From Dama dama (Eukaryota; Chordata; Mammalia; Artiodactyla; Cervidae), in contig NC_083693.1 in assembly GCF_033118175.1 (NCBI RefSeq), positions 20,924,481 through 20,988,480 of the forward strand: a stretch of DNA of 64,000 nt, read 5' to 3'. The notes beneath the pieces were generated by a model. It had not been told where the DNA came from, ran no database searches, and was given only the letters and a program-made list of their open reading frames with translations. A program made the translations under genes and the position numbers. Below are positions 21,643 to 32,887 of the stretch, piece by piece. The stretch's first letter is position 1. Each line of letters starts with the position of its first letter.

Positions 21643-24600
21643 CCTTCACCTGTAAAAATTACTACTTGCCAGAATATACACATATCCATAAGAGGGCAGG
21701 CAGAATGAAAACCACAATCACAGAAAACTAACCAAACTAACCACATGGACCACAACCTTGTCTAGTTCAATAAAACTATGAGCCAAGTCGTGTAGGGCCA
21801 CCCAAGGCTGACGGATCACGGTGGAGAGTTCTGACAAAATGTAGTCCACTGGAGAAAGGAACAGCAAACCACTTCAGTATTCTTGCCTTGAGAACCCTAT
21901 GAACAGATGAAAAGGTAAAAGTGTATGACACTGAAAGATGAACTCCCCAGGTCGGTAGGTGCCCAAAATGCTACTGGAGAAGAGTGGAGAAATGACTCCA
22001 GAAAGAATGAAGAGACGGAGACAAAGCAAAAACAACACCCAGTTGTGGATGTGACTGGTGATAGAAGTATAGTCCAATGCTATAAAGAGCAATATTGCAC
22101 AGGAATCTGGAATCTTAGGTCCATGGATCAAGGCAAATTGGAAGTGATCAAACAGGAGACAGCAAGAGTGAACATCGACATTTTAGGAGTCGTGAACTAA
22201 AATGGACGGGAATGGGCAAATTTAATTCGGATGACCATTATATCTACTACTGTGGGCAAGAATCCCTTAGAAGAAATGGAATAGCCATCATAGTCAACAA
22301 GAGTTCAAAATGCAGTACTCGGATGCAATCTCAAAAATCACAGAATGATTTCTGTTTGTTTCCAAGGCAAACCATTCAATATCACAGTAATCCAAGTCTA
22401 TGTCCCAATCAGTAATACTGAAAAGCTGACTTTGAACAGTTCTATGAAGACCTACAAGACCTTCTAGAGCTAACACCCAAAAAACATGTCCTCTTCATTA
22501 TAGGGACTGGAATGCAAAAGTAGGGATTCAAGAAGTGCCTGGAGTAACAGGCAAATTTGGCCTTGAAGTACAGAATGAAGCAGGGCAAAGGCTAATAGAG
22601 TTTTGCGAAGAGAATGCACTGGTCAGAGCAAACACCCTCTTCTAACAACACAAGAGAAGACTCTATACATGGACATCACCAGATGGTTAATAACAAAATC
22701 AGATTGAAAATATTCTTTGCAGCCAAAGATGGAGAAGCTCTACACAGTCAGCAAAAACAAGACCAGGAGCTGAATGTGGCACATACCATGAACTCCTTAT
22801 TGCCAAATTCAGACTTAAATTATTAAGTAGGGAAAACCACTAGACTATTCAGGTGTGACCTAAACCAAATCCCATATGATGACACAGTGGAAGTGACAAG
22901 TAGATTCAAGGGATTAGATCTGATAGACAGAGTGCCTAAAGAACTATGGATGGAGATTTGTGACATTGTACAGGAGGCAGTGATCAAGACCATCCCCAAA
23001 AAAATAAAAGCAAAAAGGCAAGATGGTTGTCTGACAAGGCCTTACAGATAGCTGAGAAAAGAAGAGAAGCTAAAGGCAAAGGAGAAAAGGAATGATATAC
23101 TCATTTGAATTCAGAGTTCCAAAGAATAGCAAGGAGAAATAAGAGAGCCTTCCTCAGTGATCAGTGCAAAGAAATAGAGGAAAACAAGAGAATGGGAAAG
23201 ACTAGAGATCTCTTCAAGAAAATTAGAGCCACCAAGGGAAATTTTCATGCAAAGATGAGCACAATAAAGGACAGAAATGGTATGGACCTAACAGAAGCAG
23301 AAGATATTAAGAAGAGGTGGCAATAATACACAGAAGAACTATACAAAAAAGATCCTCATGACACAGATAATCATAATGGTGTGATCACTCACCTAGAGCC
23401 AGACATCCTGGAAAGCAAACTCAAGTGGGCCTTAGGAAGCATCACTATGAACAAAGCTAGTGGAGGTGACAGAATTCCAGTCGAGCTATTTCAAATCCTA
23501 AAAGATGATGCTCTGAAAGTGCTACACTCAATATGCCAGCAAATTTGGAAAACTTAGCAGTGGCTGCAGGACTGGAAAAGGCCAGTTTTCATTCTAATCC
23601 CAAAGAAAGGCAATGCCAAAGAATACTCAAACTACTGCACAAATGCACTCATCTCACACGCCAGCAAAGTAATGCTCAAAATTCTCCAAGCCAGGCTTTA
23701 ACAGTATGTGAACTGTGAGCTTCCAGCTGTTCAAGCTGGATTTAGAAAAGGCAGAGGAACCAGAGATCAAATTGCCAACATCTGCTGAATCATCGAAAAA
23801 GCGAGAGAGTTCCAGAAAAACATCTACTTCTGCTTTATTGGCTATGCCAAAGCCTTTGACTATGTGGATCACAACAAACTGTGGAAAATTCTTCAAGAGA
23901 TGGAAATACCAGACCACCTGACCTGCCTCTTGAGAAATCTGTATGCAGGTCAAGAAGCAACAGTTAGACATGTACATGGAACAACAGACTGGTTCCAAAT
24001 AGGTAAAGGAGTACATCAAGGCTATATATTGTCACCATGCTTATTTAACTTATATGCAGAGTACATCATGAGAAACGCTGGGCTGGATGAAGCACAAGCT
24101 GGAATCAAGATTGCTGGGAGAAATATCAATAACCTCAGATATGCAGAAGACACCACCCTTATGGCAGAAAGCAAAGAAGAACTAAAGAGCCTCTTGATGA
24201 AAGTGAAAGAGGAGAGTGAAAAAGTTGGCTTAAAGCTCAACATTCAGAAAACTAAGATCATGGCATCCGGTCCCATCACTTCATGGGAAACAATGGAAAC
24301 AGTGAGAGACTTTATTTTTTTGGTGCTCCAAAATGACTGCAGATGGTGACCTCAGCCATGAAATTAAAAGACACTTGCTTCTTGGAAGAAAAGCAATGAC
24401 CTACCTAGACAGCGTATTAAAAAGCAGAGACATTACTTTGCCAACAAAGGTCTGTCTAGTCAAAGCTATGATTTTTCCAGTAGTCATGTATGGATGTGAG
24501 AGTTGGACTATAAAGAAATCTGAGCACCGAAGAACTGATTTTGAAAGAACACATTTTGAAATGTGATGTTGGAAAAGACTCTTGAGAGTCCATTGGACTG

Positions 24601-24931
24601 CAAGGAGATCCAAGTGATTTCCTAAAGGAAATAAGTCCTGAATATTCATTGGAGGCACTGATGCTGAAGCTGAAACTCCAATACTTTGGCCACCTGATAC
24701 AAAGAACTGACTCATTTGAAAAGACCCTGATGCTGGGAAAGATGGAAAGTAGGAGGAGAAGGGGCTGACAGAGGATGAGATGGTTGGATGGCATCACCGA
24801 CGTGATGAACATGAGTTTCAGTAAGCTCTGGGAGTTGGTGATGGACAGGGAGGCATTGCATGCTACAGTCCATAGGGTTGCAAAGAGTCAGTCACAACTG
24901 AGTGACTGGAACTGAACTGAGTCAGGAGCCA
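21643..24931 (+). mobile_element. near full-length BovB (RTE) LINE, inactive
   Basis: About 3.29 kb, close to the usual BovB length. It holds a 5' region (about 21670-22080), an AP-endonuclease-like region (about 22100-22870; 'MGKFNSDDHYIYYCGQESLR' is readable), a linker, a reverse-transcriptase region (about 23400-24330) and a C-terminal region ending in an ACTGA-type tail near 24920. RT landmarks on the frame at 23864-24349 include IGKGVHQGYILSPCLFNLY and NLRYAEDTTLMAES. Coding is broken into many short frames by stops and frameshifts. Possible 8-base duplications gattttaa lie at 21635-21642 and 24932-24939. It starts just beyond the ERV LTR. Confidence 0.92.
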
Positions 24932-24939
24932 GATTTTAA

Positions 24940-26009
24940 ACACTAGCTGGACTTTGAGTTAGGGAGAAAAATTAGTCTTTTTTCTCTGAGATATTATGTG
25001 CTTTACACCCTGATTTGCCCAAGTCATTTTTGTTATGAACCAACAGTAAGATAACGCAAAGAAAGAATGTGGGTATTATACAATAATGCCTCCCTTGGGG
25101 ATTTGAGATACTTGGCGATCTGTTGTTCCTTCTGCTCTCCCAGGGGGGATGATTATATTTCTCTGATGATGTTGGAAACATACTGAGAGAACTCACACAT
25201 CCCTTTCCAAACTGGAACCACATGCTAATAGAGGAGGTTAATCTACATGGTTTTCTAGTTAATGGCCTTAGCATCTGCCTGCTTGCATGGTGCCTGGCAC
25301 TTTCCATGGAATAGGTGAAGCTGTGAAAATACACCAGCTCACTCAGAGGTAGAGAGATCTGCAAAGCACTGAATGTAGGATCAGCCCCAACTACCCTTAA
25401 AAGGATCAAAATGTGTCCTTTGTTTTTTTATTTATTTGGAGCTGATTTTAATAAACAACAGGGAAACAACATGCAATTGCACCCAGTACACTTGACAAGG
25501 TTTATTGACAATTGAAACTAATGAAGCACTCTGATATCCTGTTATTCATACCAACCCCCAAATCAGCAACAAATCAATCACAAATGAAGCACAAATCTTA
25601 CCTGGAACTTGGTTGGTGTTATCACATACAAATGAGCCATTGTCTTCCAAGAGTTTTTGTTTGTTTGTTTGTTTTTGCTTTTTTAATCAAATACTTAACA
25701 CAATAATGCTGGATTCTTTAATATGTGGATGCAATATATTATTTTTTTGCAAATGAGCTTGTTCCATATCAAAAGCGTCCAGTGCTGCAAAGACACTGAT
25801 GTGCCACAGTTGTTTTTTTCAGAAACTTTTCTTTGGAAAAACGAAGTAAGTTGACTGTTGTCCAGACTCCAAGCCAAAACCGAGTCAGCATTTCACATGA
25901 TGGCTTATATATAAAATTCAAAAACAACTATTTATTCTAGGGGACAGTGAGAAAACTCACCTTCAGAGTATAGTTTAAACTGTGTATCTCTCAGTGAAAT
26001 ATATACAGC
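24940..26009. other. single-copy sequence
   Basis: No gene found. A small GTTT run lies at about 25655-25674. The 145-codon minus frame at 24972-25409 has no recognised domain, and nothing else supports it as a gene. Confidence 0.35.
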
Positions 26010-26212
26010 TTCATCCGTGCACCACCACAGCATCCGTGCTGAAGCCCGAGTGCCCCAGAGCCCGTGTTCTGCAGCAGGAGAAGCCATTGCAATGAGAAGC
26101 CTGAGCACTGCAGAGAAGAATAGCCCCTGCTCACCAGGGGCTTAGAGAAACTTAGAGAAAGCCTGTACACAGCAGCAAAGACCCAGAGCAGCCACAAGTG
26201 AATAAATAAAAT
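26010..26212 (+). mobile_element. CHR-2-like tRNA-derived SINE, sense
   Basis: Cetartiodactyl SINE body: 'gagcccgtgttctgcagcag', 'gagaagcctgagcactgcag', 'agagaaagcctgtacacagc' and 'agcaaagacccagagcagcc', ending in AATAAATAAA. A small local duplication of 'cttagagaaa' occurs near 26140-26160. The tRNA head is diverged or missing. Confidence 0.75.
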
Positions 26213-26262
26213 AATACATATATGTATGTATATATATGCACATACACATATATGTATGTGTA
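26213..26262. repeat. TA/TG simple repeat at SINE tail
   Basis: Alternating tatg, tata and caca units directly after the A-rich SINE tail; probably grew from the tail. Confidence 0.7.
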
Positions 26263-27805
26263 AACAGACTCAATATCAGCTTATAAATTCTCTATATGAA
26301 ACCACATGCTGATTTGGCTGAGTGAAGCCAAAAGGTACAAGCAGAGGGCCCATGACTTCCAGTCAAAACTAGTAACAAAAGCAACCACAATTTTCATCTG
26401 GATGGGGATTAAGAAGCTATGTACTCTGCCAAATCTTTCTTTCATTGTGAAATGGCAGCATTGATTAACACCAAAAAGTGTGCAAGTATGTCAACTCTGG
26501 GTTCGTTTGGTGTGATCAGTTTTACATCATAAGAACAGTGGCCATGAGTTTACCAGCCAGTTCTTAACTTTGAGGCAAATTCCTGGTCCTATTGCCCAGG
26601 CATTAAGGCCATCTGCATTGCCACAATCAATTGCCTGGAACATTGGACTCAAGAGTCCAAAAATACCACCATGCTACAGGGGTCACTGTTAATTTTGGGA
26701 ATAATTAGAGAGGTGATTGTTTGCAAGCTACTCTTGGCTGAGAAAAATCAAGCTGCAGTGATTTTTGTTATGGAACTAGACAGATGTATGCAAGTGAAGG
26801 GGGTAACAGAGCTGAGTCAAATTCTTGCAATATTTTGGCAAGAAATTATAAGACACAGAATTAAAAGTGTGTAACCGGGCACAGCAGGCAGAGATTGAGA
26901 GAAAAACCTGGAATAGAGAGAAAGTTCTCCTTAATTATGTTTAGTTATTCTTTTAGCTTCTACCATTCTTTTTTTCTTATCCAAATCACTAAGAAGTTTC
27001 TGTCTCTAGAGCCACAGCTATTCATAAAGCTAGGTATTAACAATCTTCCCCTTCTGGGATAACATCTTCCACTGATGTCTGGACCACCTGGCTTGAGCTT
27101 AAGAAGAAATGTACTGGGGCTTCTAGACTAAAAAAGCCAAAATGAATAGATCTGTACCTTGATCATTTTCTCTGGCTCAGGTTTTGGAAAGGTGTCACCT
27201 TACTACTTGGCTGGGCACAGGGCTTTCATCAGGACACAGACCCTGTCACTGATGTTTATAAGCCACAAAGAGAGACTGACTGTCAGTACCTTACTTCAAT
27301 ACAGCATCCGAATAAGATGACTTTCAATTGAGATCAAACCCAAAGAATATTGAGAACTGCTAAGAGCCATCACTAATTGTTCCTATTTTTCATCTGGAGA
27401 GCTTGGCAGGTCCATGACATTATAACAAAAGTCTTCCCACTAGGACCTTGCCAATTTCAGCTTTAATTCCATCAGTAAACAACTTTGACTGTGTTGGGAA
27501 AATTCCATTAATCATTCATGTTCTGTAAAGATGATGCACAAAGGAACTGTCAGCACCAGGCAGCAACTTTCCATTTGTTTGGTAATTAAGAACTCCAGGC
27601 CATCTAATGGTATCGCAAAGCAAATTCATTGCCCGGTTGGAGCCACCTGAATGAGCCGAAAAGAATCCACTTGCACTTAAACCCCTAATGTCTGACGATT
27701 TGATGGATCTTTCCCTCTCCTGTTAGATGAGCAGCAAGCATCTTGTTTCAAGAACTGATATGCTTTGAAAAAGCTTTGTGTTTCAAGAAGATACCAACTC
27801 TTTAG
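26263..27805. other. single-copy sequence, candidate conserved element near its end
   Basis: No repeat recognised. 27430-27700 is of mixed composition, free of repeats, and carries homeodomain-type words (ggtaattaag, ccattaatcattc), so it may be conserved. No coding frame is convincing. Confidence 0.35.
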
Positions 27806-28011
27806 AAAGTGAAAGTGTTAGTCGTTCAGTTGTGTCCTACTCCTTGCAACCCCATGGACAGTAGCCCACCAGGCTCCTCTGTCCATGGGATTTTCCAGGC
27901 AAGAATACTGGAGTGGGTTGCAGCTGCTCCCCAGGGGATCTTCCTGACCTGGGGATTGAACTGGGGTCTCCAGCATTGAAGGCAGATCCTTTACCGTCTG
28001 AGCCACCAGGA
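27806..28011 (-). mobile_element. Bov-tA SINE, antisense
   Basis: Starts gtgaaagtgttagtcgttca and ends ctgagccaccagg. Both the Bov-A body and the tRNA head are present. No matching flanks found. Confidence 0.9.
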
Positions 28012-30502
28012 TGCTGTTTTTAAACATGTCTCTGAAATATGTTTTGATTATATAAATAGATAAATGCACATTTTCCCTGAAACAATCTCATCCATCATCT
28101 AAATATAATAAATTGCACTTGGTTTAAAATTTGAATGGGATTTTATTTTCGTCTACGAAACCCTATCATTTAGCAAAAGAGAGATCCAGAAAAAAACTAG
28201 CATTGAGAATCTTCTATGAAATACTTTTTGTTTATTTTTTGTAACCTGATTTGTGTACTATTGCATCTATTCTGAAATACCAGGAAGAATTTGATACTTA
28301 AAACCAGAAATTCAGCCAGGGGACTAAGACAGGCTATGAAACTGATCCTCTGATAGACTGGATATTGTTAATGAGTACCTACTGGTCAGTGTTTAATGCC
28401 ATCAGAAAAGTTTAACCACAAGATTGCACTTAGGATTACAGGTAGCACTAAAATCACCCAACAAGAGGTACCATTGCTGTTCTCCTTTTCCTCCTTCCTA
28501 GCATCCACCCGAATGTCCACTTAAAATGTCAGTGCCTTACTGCAAGCTGATGGGAGAGAGTCCAGGCAGGTGCGACCCCCATAATTATGGCAATTAAAAA
28601 AAGAAACATTTTCACCATCCCTTTCTACGCTCTTTCCTGTTGGGTACTTGGTCTTCAAATGATGTGTCTTAATCTGCTTCCTCTGAGAAAAAAAAAAAAA
28701 AGTGCTGTCACCATATCCTAATAATTCTTTTTAACAAAATGCTTCAGCCTTAAACTTACATGTATTCAGAGTTCAAGTGGGTCTGCCGGCTTCTCTTTCA
28801 GTACAATGTTTTCATCTATAGATGAAGATGTATCATAAAATATAAACTCTAATTGAGATTTGACAGAGGGCATTGGTTCTTTGAATGTAGAAATATAAGG
28901 AAATTACAGCTCCTTGACATTCATTTCTTTCTTGTAGTTATGTCATAGTTGGGTTTGCACTCATTGCTTTTTCTCAGATCCAGCCTCCCAGCATTTTGCT
29001 AACTTTGTGAACTTTAACAATAAGAAAACATCCTGAAAGAATCACTAGAGTCCACTTTTTCTGAGTGGCCTGTTTCTCTAGTTAGAGGTATTTGTTATGT
29101 GTGTTGCATTTCCACGTTGCCTTTAGAGATACCAAGAACAAGGTCACACAAATAACACAAGGTTGCATTTATGCGTCTCCCATACCACATTTGTGATTTT
29201 GTTTTAGAATAAAAGAAAGCAGTTCTGTGATATTTGAACTCCAGGGTATGGTTTCACATATTCAACTCATGCAAATTGATGGCTTGTGTATGTACATTTG
29301 GGGAGCTGTAGGAGATGGTGAGAAATTAGTAGTGCTCCCAAGTTAAAACATCATGATTCAATTTTCCCCTGACTTTCTACAGAGATCTTGGTAAACGGAA
29401 GAAGAATGGGGGTTGGGAGGAGAACAGGGAGGGAAGATGATGACACGCCTACATTGATATCCATCCTTGGGGCACCTGCATTGCCAGGAACAGAATTCTT
29501 TGCATTTTATTCCATTTCAGCCTCCTGTACCATGACCACCAAAATGTCAGACTCACATCTCACTCTGAGATCATCATCTCCTCCTGTTTCAGCTCTTTCA
29601 CACTCCACTCTTTTCAACTCCACTGCATTCCTAGTTCCTCATTCCTGCACTCCATCTATCAGAATATTTCTGTCATCTCTTCCTTCCACCCTCAACCTGG
29701 AACCCTCTGGATAACATCTCCCTGGACTCCATCGAACCTACCTTATCCTCTGCCTTACACACTCCACCTGATGTATCCACTGGGGCTGGCTTCCTGGGGA
29801 GGAGACCAGTGTAGTCACACAAGGTCACCCACTCAGAAGGTGATCGATCCCCAACTTGGGATTTATTGCTCTCCACTCACCATCTTGAAATTATTAATAA
29901 TTTCACCTTTGCATTTGCATCTTAGAACTTGTCCGATGGGATAATGGAGGGGGTGTCAGGGACTCGGAGCCTCTCTGCCTACATGAGCCCTCCTCACCCT
30001 CCTAGGAGAGACTCTTACATGCCTGTTCTCCAATCCCCACCCAGCAACCACCAGCAGCCTTCACTGCCAGAGGGGCCTGGATAAGAAAGAGATGGAGAAG
30101 GTCATGGTTGGGTGCCTGCTCCCAGTATCCCAAGTGTGGAGTGGGGCCCTGAGACCTTGTGAGTGTTCACATCACCCACAGGTCTTCTGAAGTCAGAGGG
30201 AGCACCATAACATTAGTCAATTAAAAAAGACCACAACAGGAGAAGAGAGAGAAGGAAGGAAAAAACTTCCTCCTGCTTTGTGATCAAGGGGCTCCTTATC
30301 TTCATTTTGTGGCAGGTCCTCCAAATTAGGTAGCCAGCCCTGGCTCCCACAGAAGGGTAGTGTTCGGTTTAATCTAATAGTCTTGATAAGGAGCTTCCCC
30401 AGTTGCTGATGTCTGCATTGCACATAGCAGTCTCCAACTTCAGCTGGGCCTCAGCATCACAGGTTAGTTCTCTTTCATGGTGTTGTGATTGTTTAATCAA
30501 TA
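28012..30502. other. single-copy sequence, no gene found
   Basis: About 2.5 kb with no recognised dispersed repeat apart from a short poly-A at 28688-28700. A G-rich run at 29408-29433 could form a G-quadruplex. The 108-codon frame at 29388-29714 starts inside that run and is rich in serine, proline and threonine without any domain; I do not support it as a gene. Confidence 0.35.
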
Positions 30503-30680
30503 AGTCTTGCCCCACTCTTTCACAGCCGCATGGACTGTAAAATGTTCCTTTGTTCATGGAATTCTCCAGGCAAGAATACTGGAAGGGGGTTGCCATTTCC
30601 TTCTCCAGGAGATCTTCCCAAGTCAGGGATCGAAACTGAATCTCTTACATTGGCAGATGGATTCTTTACTGCTGAATCAC
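30503..30680 (-). mobile_element. Bov-tA SINE, antisense, edges eroded
   Basis: Diverged Bov-A body ('aggcaagaatactggaaggg', 'ccatttccttctccaggaga') and tRNA part ('ttggcagatggattctttac'). Both ends lack the usual terminal words. Overlapping 60-82 codon frames are by-products. Confidence 0.82.
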
Positions 30681-30829
30681 TGCTCTCCTCAAGAGCCCAC
30701 CCCCCACCAGTGGTCTCTTCCTCAGTCTCAAATCCTAATTCATGAAGCATATTGAGCCCATGAGCAGTGAGTTGTAATTACCAGACATTCCCCAAGGAGT
30801 GGTCATGTCTAGACCCATCTTTTTCTTTT
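30681..30829. other. short single-copy spacer
   Basis: Nothing recognised between two SINEs. Confidence 0.3.
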
Positions 30830-30937
30830 TTGGCCACTTCGCATGGCACGTGGGATCTTCCCCCAGCCAGGGATTGAACCCACGCCCCCTGCAGTGGGAG
30901 CATGGAGTCTCAACCACTGGGCCACCATGTAAGTCCT
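30830..30937 (-). mobile_element. CHR-1-like tRNA-derived SINE, antisense
   Basis: 'ggcacgtgggatcttccccc', 'gccagggattgaacccacgc' (B-box complement) and 'tctcaaccactgggccacca' are the antisense CHR SINE, with a short T-rich head at its left. Only about 108 bases remain. Confidence 0.75.
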
Positions 30938-31225
30938 CTGTACTTATCTTTATCTGCTGCCGTTTTTACCTAAAAATTGTCAACACCTCCCTTGATCCCA
31001 GACATGGATTCCTCTAAGTTCTCACTTGCTCTTTTTGCTTCCAGGTCTGTATTTCTGCACCACCCATTCTCCAATCAACCACTGCCATTGGGCTTCCAAT
31101 CCCCTCAGACAGAACTCACCCTTAAATTCCCAGGTAAAGCCAGAAATCACCTTTACATTTTTATCATTCCTTTGTTCTCTATTCCTCTTGATCATTCGTT
31201 GACTTGTGCCTCCCTTTCCATGAAA
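30938..31225. other. single-copy sequence
   Basis: No repeat or gene recognised; 72-97 codon frames have no support. Confidence 0.3.
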
Positions 31226-31483
31226 TAAGTTATAATTCTCATCCCAGAACTTATTAGTGTGAACATATTTAGAAACAGGGTCTTTGCAAATGCCATCAAG
31301 TAAAGATAAGTTCACACTGGTCTAGAATGGGGATTAGAGTGGGCCCAAATGAAATAACTGGTGTCCAGACATGCAGGGAAGAAGATTATGTAAAGACAGA
31401 GGCAGAGAATGGAGAGATGCATTGACAATCCAAGGAAAGGCAAGATTTATAGGCAGCCACCAGAAGCTAAGAGAAGGAAAGGA

Positions 31484-31528
31484 GTTAAGCAACTATACTC
31501 CAATAAAAATTAATTAGGAAAAAAAAAG
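31484..31528 (+). mobile_element. very short L1 3' stub with poly-A
   Basis: The words 'gcaactatactccaataaaa' followed by an A tract are the last bases of a ruminant-type L1. Flanks aagagaa before and after (31469-31475 and 31528-31534) suggest an extreme 5' truncation, leaving roughly 30 bases of element plus the tail. Confidence 0.55.
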
Positions 31529-31586
31529 AAGAGAATAGAAAATTCCTCCCCTGGAACTTTCACAGGGAAGATGGTTGTGTCAATAC

Positions 31587-31776
31587 TTTTTTAAATTGGG
31601 GTATAACTGCTTTACAATGCTCTGTTAGTTTCCACTGTACAATGAAGGGAATCAGTACAGCGTTCATATATCCCCTCTACCTTGGACCTCCTCCCCACTC
31701 TCCATCCCACCCATCTAGGTCACCACAGAGCAGCGAGCTGGGCCCCTTGTGCTATACAGCATTCCCATTAGCCATC
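31587..31776 (-). mobile_element. L1 3' untranslated end, antisense
   Basis: 'ttttttaaattggggtataa', 'gctttacaatgctctgttag' and 'cttgtgctatacagcattcc' are the antisense of the ruminant L1 3' end, the same region that appears in sense at 20818-21042 and 50376-50765. It is inserted in the MLT1-type LTR, which resumes at 31777. Confidence 0.75.
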
Positions 31777-31885
31777 CTGATTTCAGATACTCATCCTCCA
31801 GGGATTTCACTATGAGGGTTTTCATTTCTGTTGGTTTAAGCCACCTATTTTGTGGTATTTTAAGGATGCAACCTTAAGACACTAA

Positions 31886-32221
31886 TAGAGTCACTCACTC
31901 TTTGTTACCATTTTTGACCTCTTTGGCTTCTGTGTTATTCTTTATCCTCTTTACACCCCTCTGAAGCAGTGTTTCTCCAGTCTCTTCTGAGCTCGTCCAT
32001 GCCCACCTCAACCTATTTTGCCTACCTTAGTCTTGCGTAGCTTCCATGACCGTGGCTATTCCATAGCCAATACAAGTGGCCTTATATTCTTCAAGGTATC
32101 TTATATCCTCAGACTCAGCCAAGGGCCCCTCCTCTGGTCTTCACAGCTCCTAAATAGGTAACTCCTAATGTCTGCCATTTAAAAATAGTGCGTTAAATAT
32201 TTATCTACCTCTCTCTTTGAT
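31886..32221. other. single-copy sequence
   Basis: No repeat or coding region recognised. Confidence 0.3.
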
Positions 32222-32445
32222 ATGGGCTCCCCACATGTCTCAGCAGTAAAGAATCTGCCTGCAGTGCAGGAGATGTGGGTTCAATCCCTGGTTTGGGAAG
32301 ATCCCCTGGAGAAGGAAATGGCAACCTGCTTCACTATTCTTGCCTGGGAAATCCCATGGACTGAGGTAGAGTATCTGGCAGGAAATTACTGGCAGGTTCT
32401 AGTCCATAGCGTTGCAAAAGAATTGGACACAACTTAAATGACAAC
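32222..32445 (+). mobile_element. Bov-tA SINE, sense, with a small internal insertion
   Basis: Starts atgggctccccacatgtctc and ends ttggacacaacttaaatg. Extra sequence around 32365-32395 ('tatctggcaggaaattactg') separates the Bov-A body into two parts. Confidence 0.87.
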
Positions 32446-32525
32446 AACTCTCTGATAAGGGAACCAGAATTCTAAGATGAACCCTCCAGGATTCCTGCTC
32501 CATCATGTATTACTGCCTCCCTTTT

Positions 32526-32747
32526 GTTGCTGTTCAGTCGCCCAGTCATGTTGACTCTTTGAAACCCCATGAACTGCAACACTCCAGATGTCCCTGACCA
32601 TCACCCACTCCCAGAGTTTCACCAAGTTCATATTCATTGCATTGGTGATGCCATCCAGTTATCTCATCCTCTGACACTCTCTTCTCCTGCCCTCTGTCTT
32701 TCCCAGCATCAGGGAATTTTCCAAAGAGTCAGCTGTTTGCATCAGGT
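32526..32747 (-). mobile_element. BovB LINE 3' end, antisense, short
   Basis: Antisense BovB terminal region: 'ctgttcagtcgcccagtcat', 'atcacccactcccagagttt', 'gcattggtgatgccatccag'. Flanks gcctccctttt (32515-32525) and gccttctcttt (32748-32758) match at 8 of 11 bases and may be an aged duplication. Confidence 0.85.
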
Positions 32748-32887
32748 GCCTTCTCTTTAATGTGAATAAAACCTTTAAATATTATAGGTTATCACTCCTG
32801 TGATTACATAACTTTACATATGGAATAGAAATATGGAAACTATAATTTAGGTTACCAATGAGTTTGCTTTGCATTAATCCATGAGGA

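Larger units (their letters stand above)
31226..31885 (+). mobile_element. MLT1-type (MaLR) LTR, sense, broken by two L1 ends
   Basis: 'aaacagggtctttgcaaatg', 'gattagagtgggcccaaatg', 'actggtgtccagacatgcag', 'gcagccaccagaagctaaga', then after interruptions 'ctgatttcagatactcatcc' and 'tggtttaagccacctatttt' follow the order of an old MaLR LTR. Insertions at 31484-31528 and 31587-31776 split it into three parts. Family name from memory of the consensus. Confidence 0.65.

Noticed and set aside
29388..29714. 108-codon Ser/Thr/Pro-rich frame as a small gene
   Set aside because: No domain, no recognisable start context or exon partner; low-complexity composition explains the openness.
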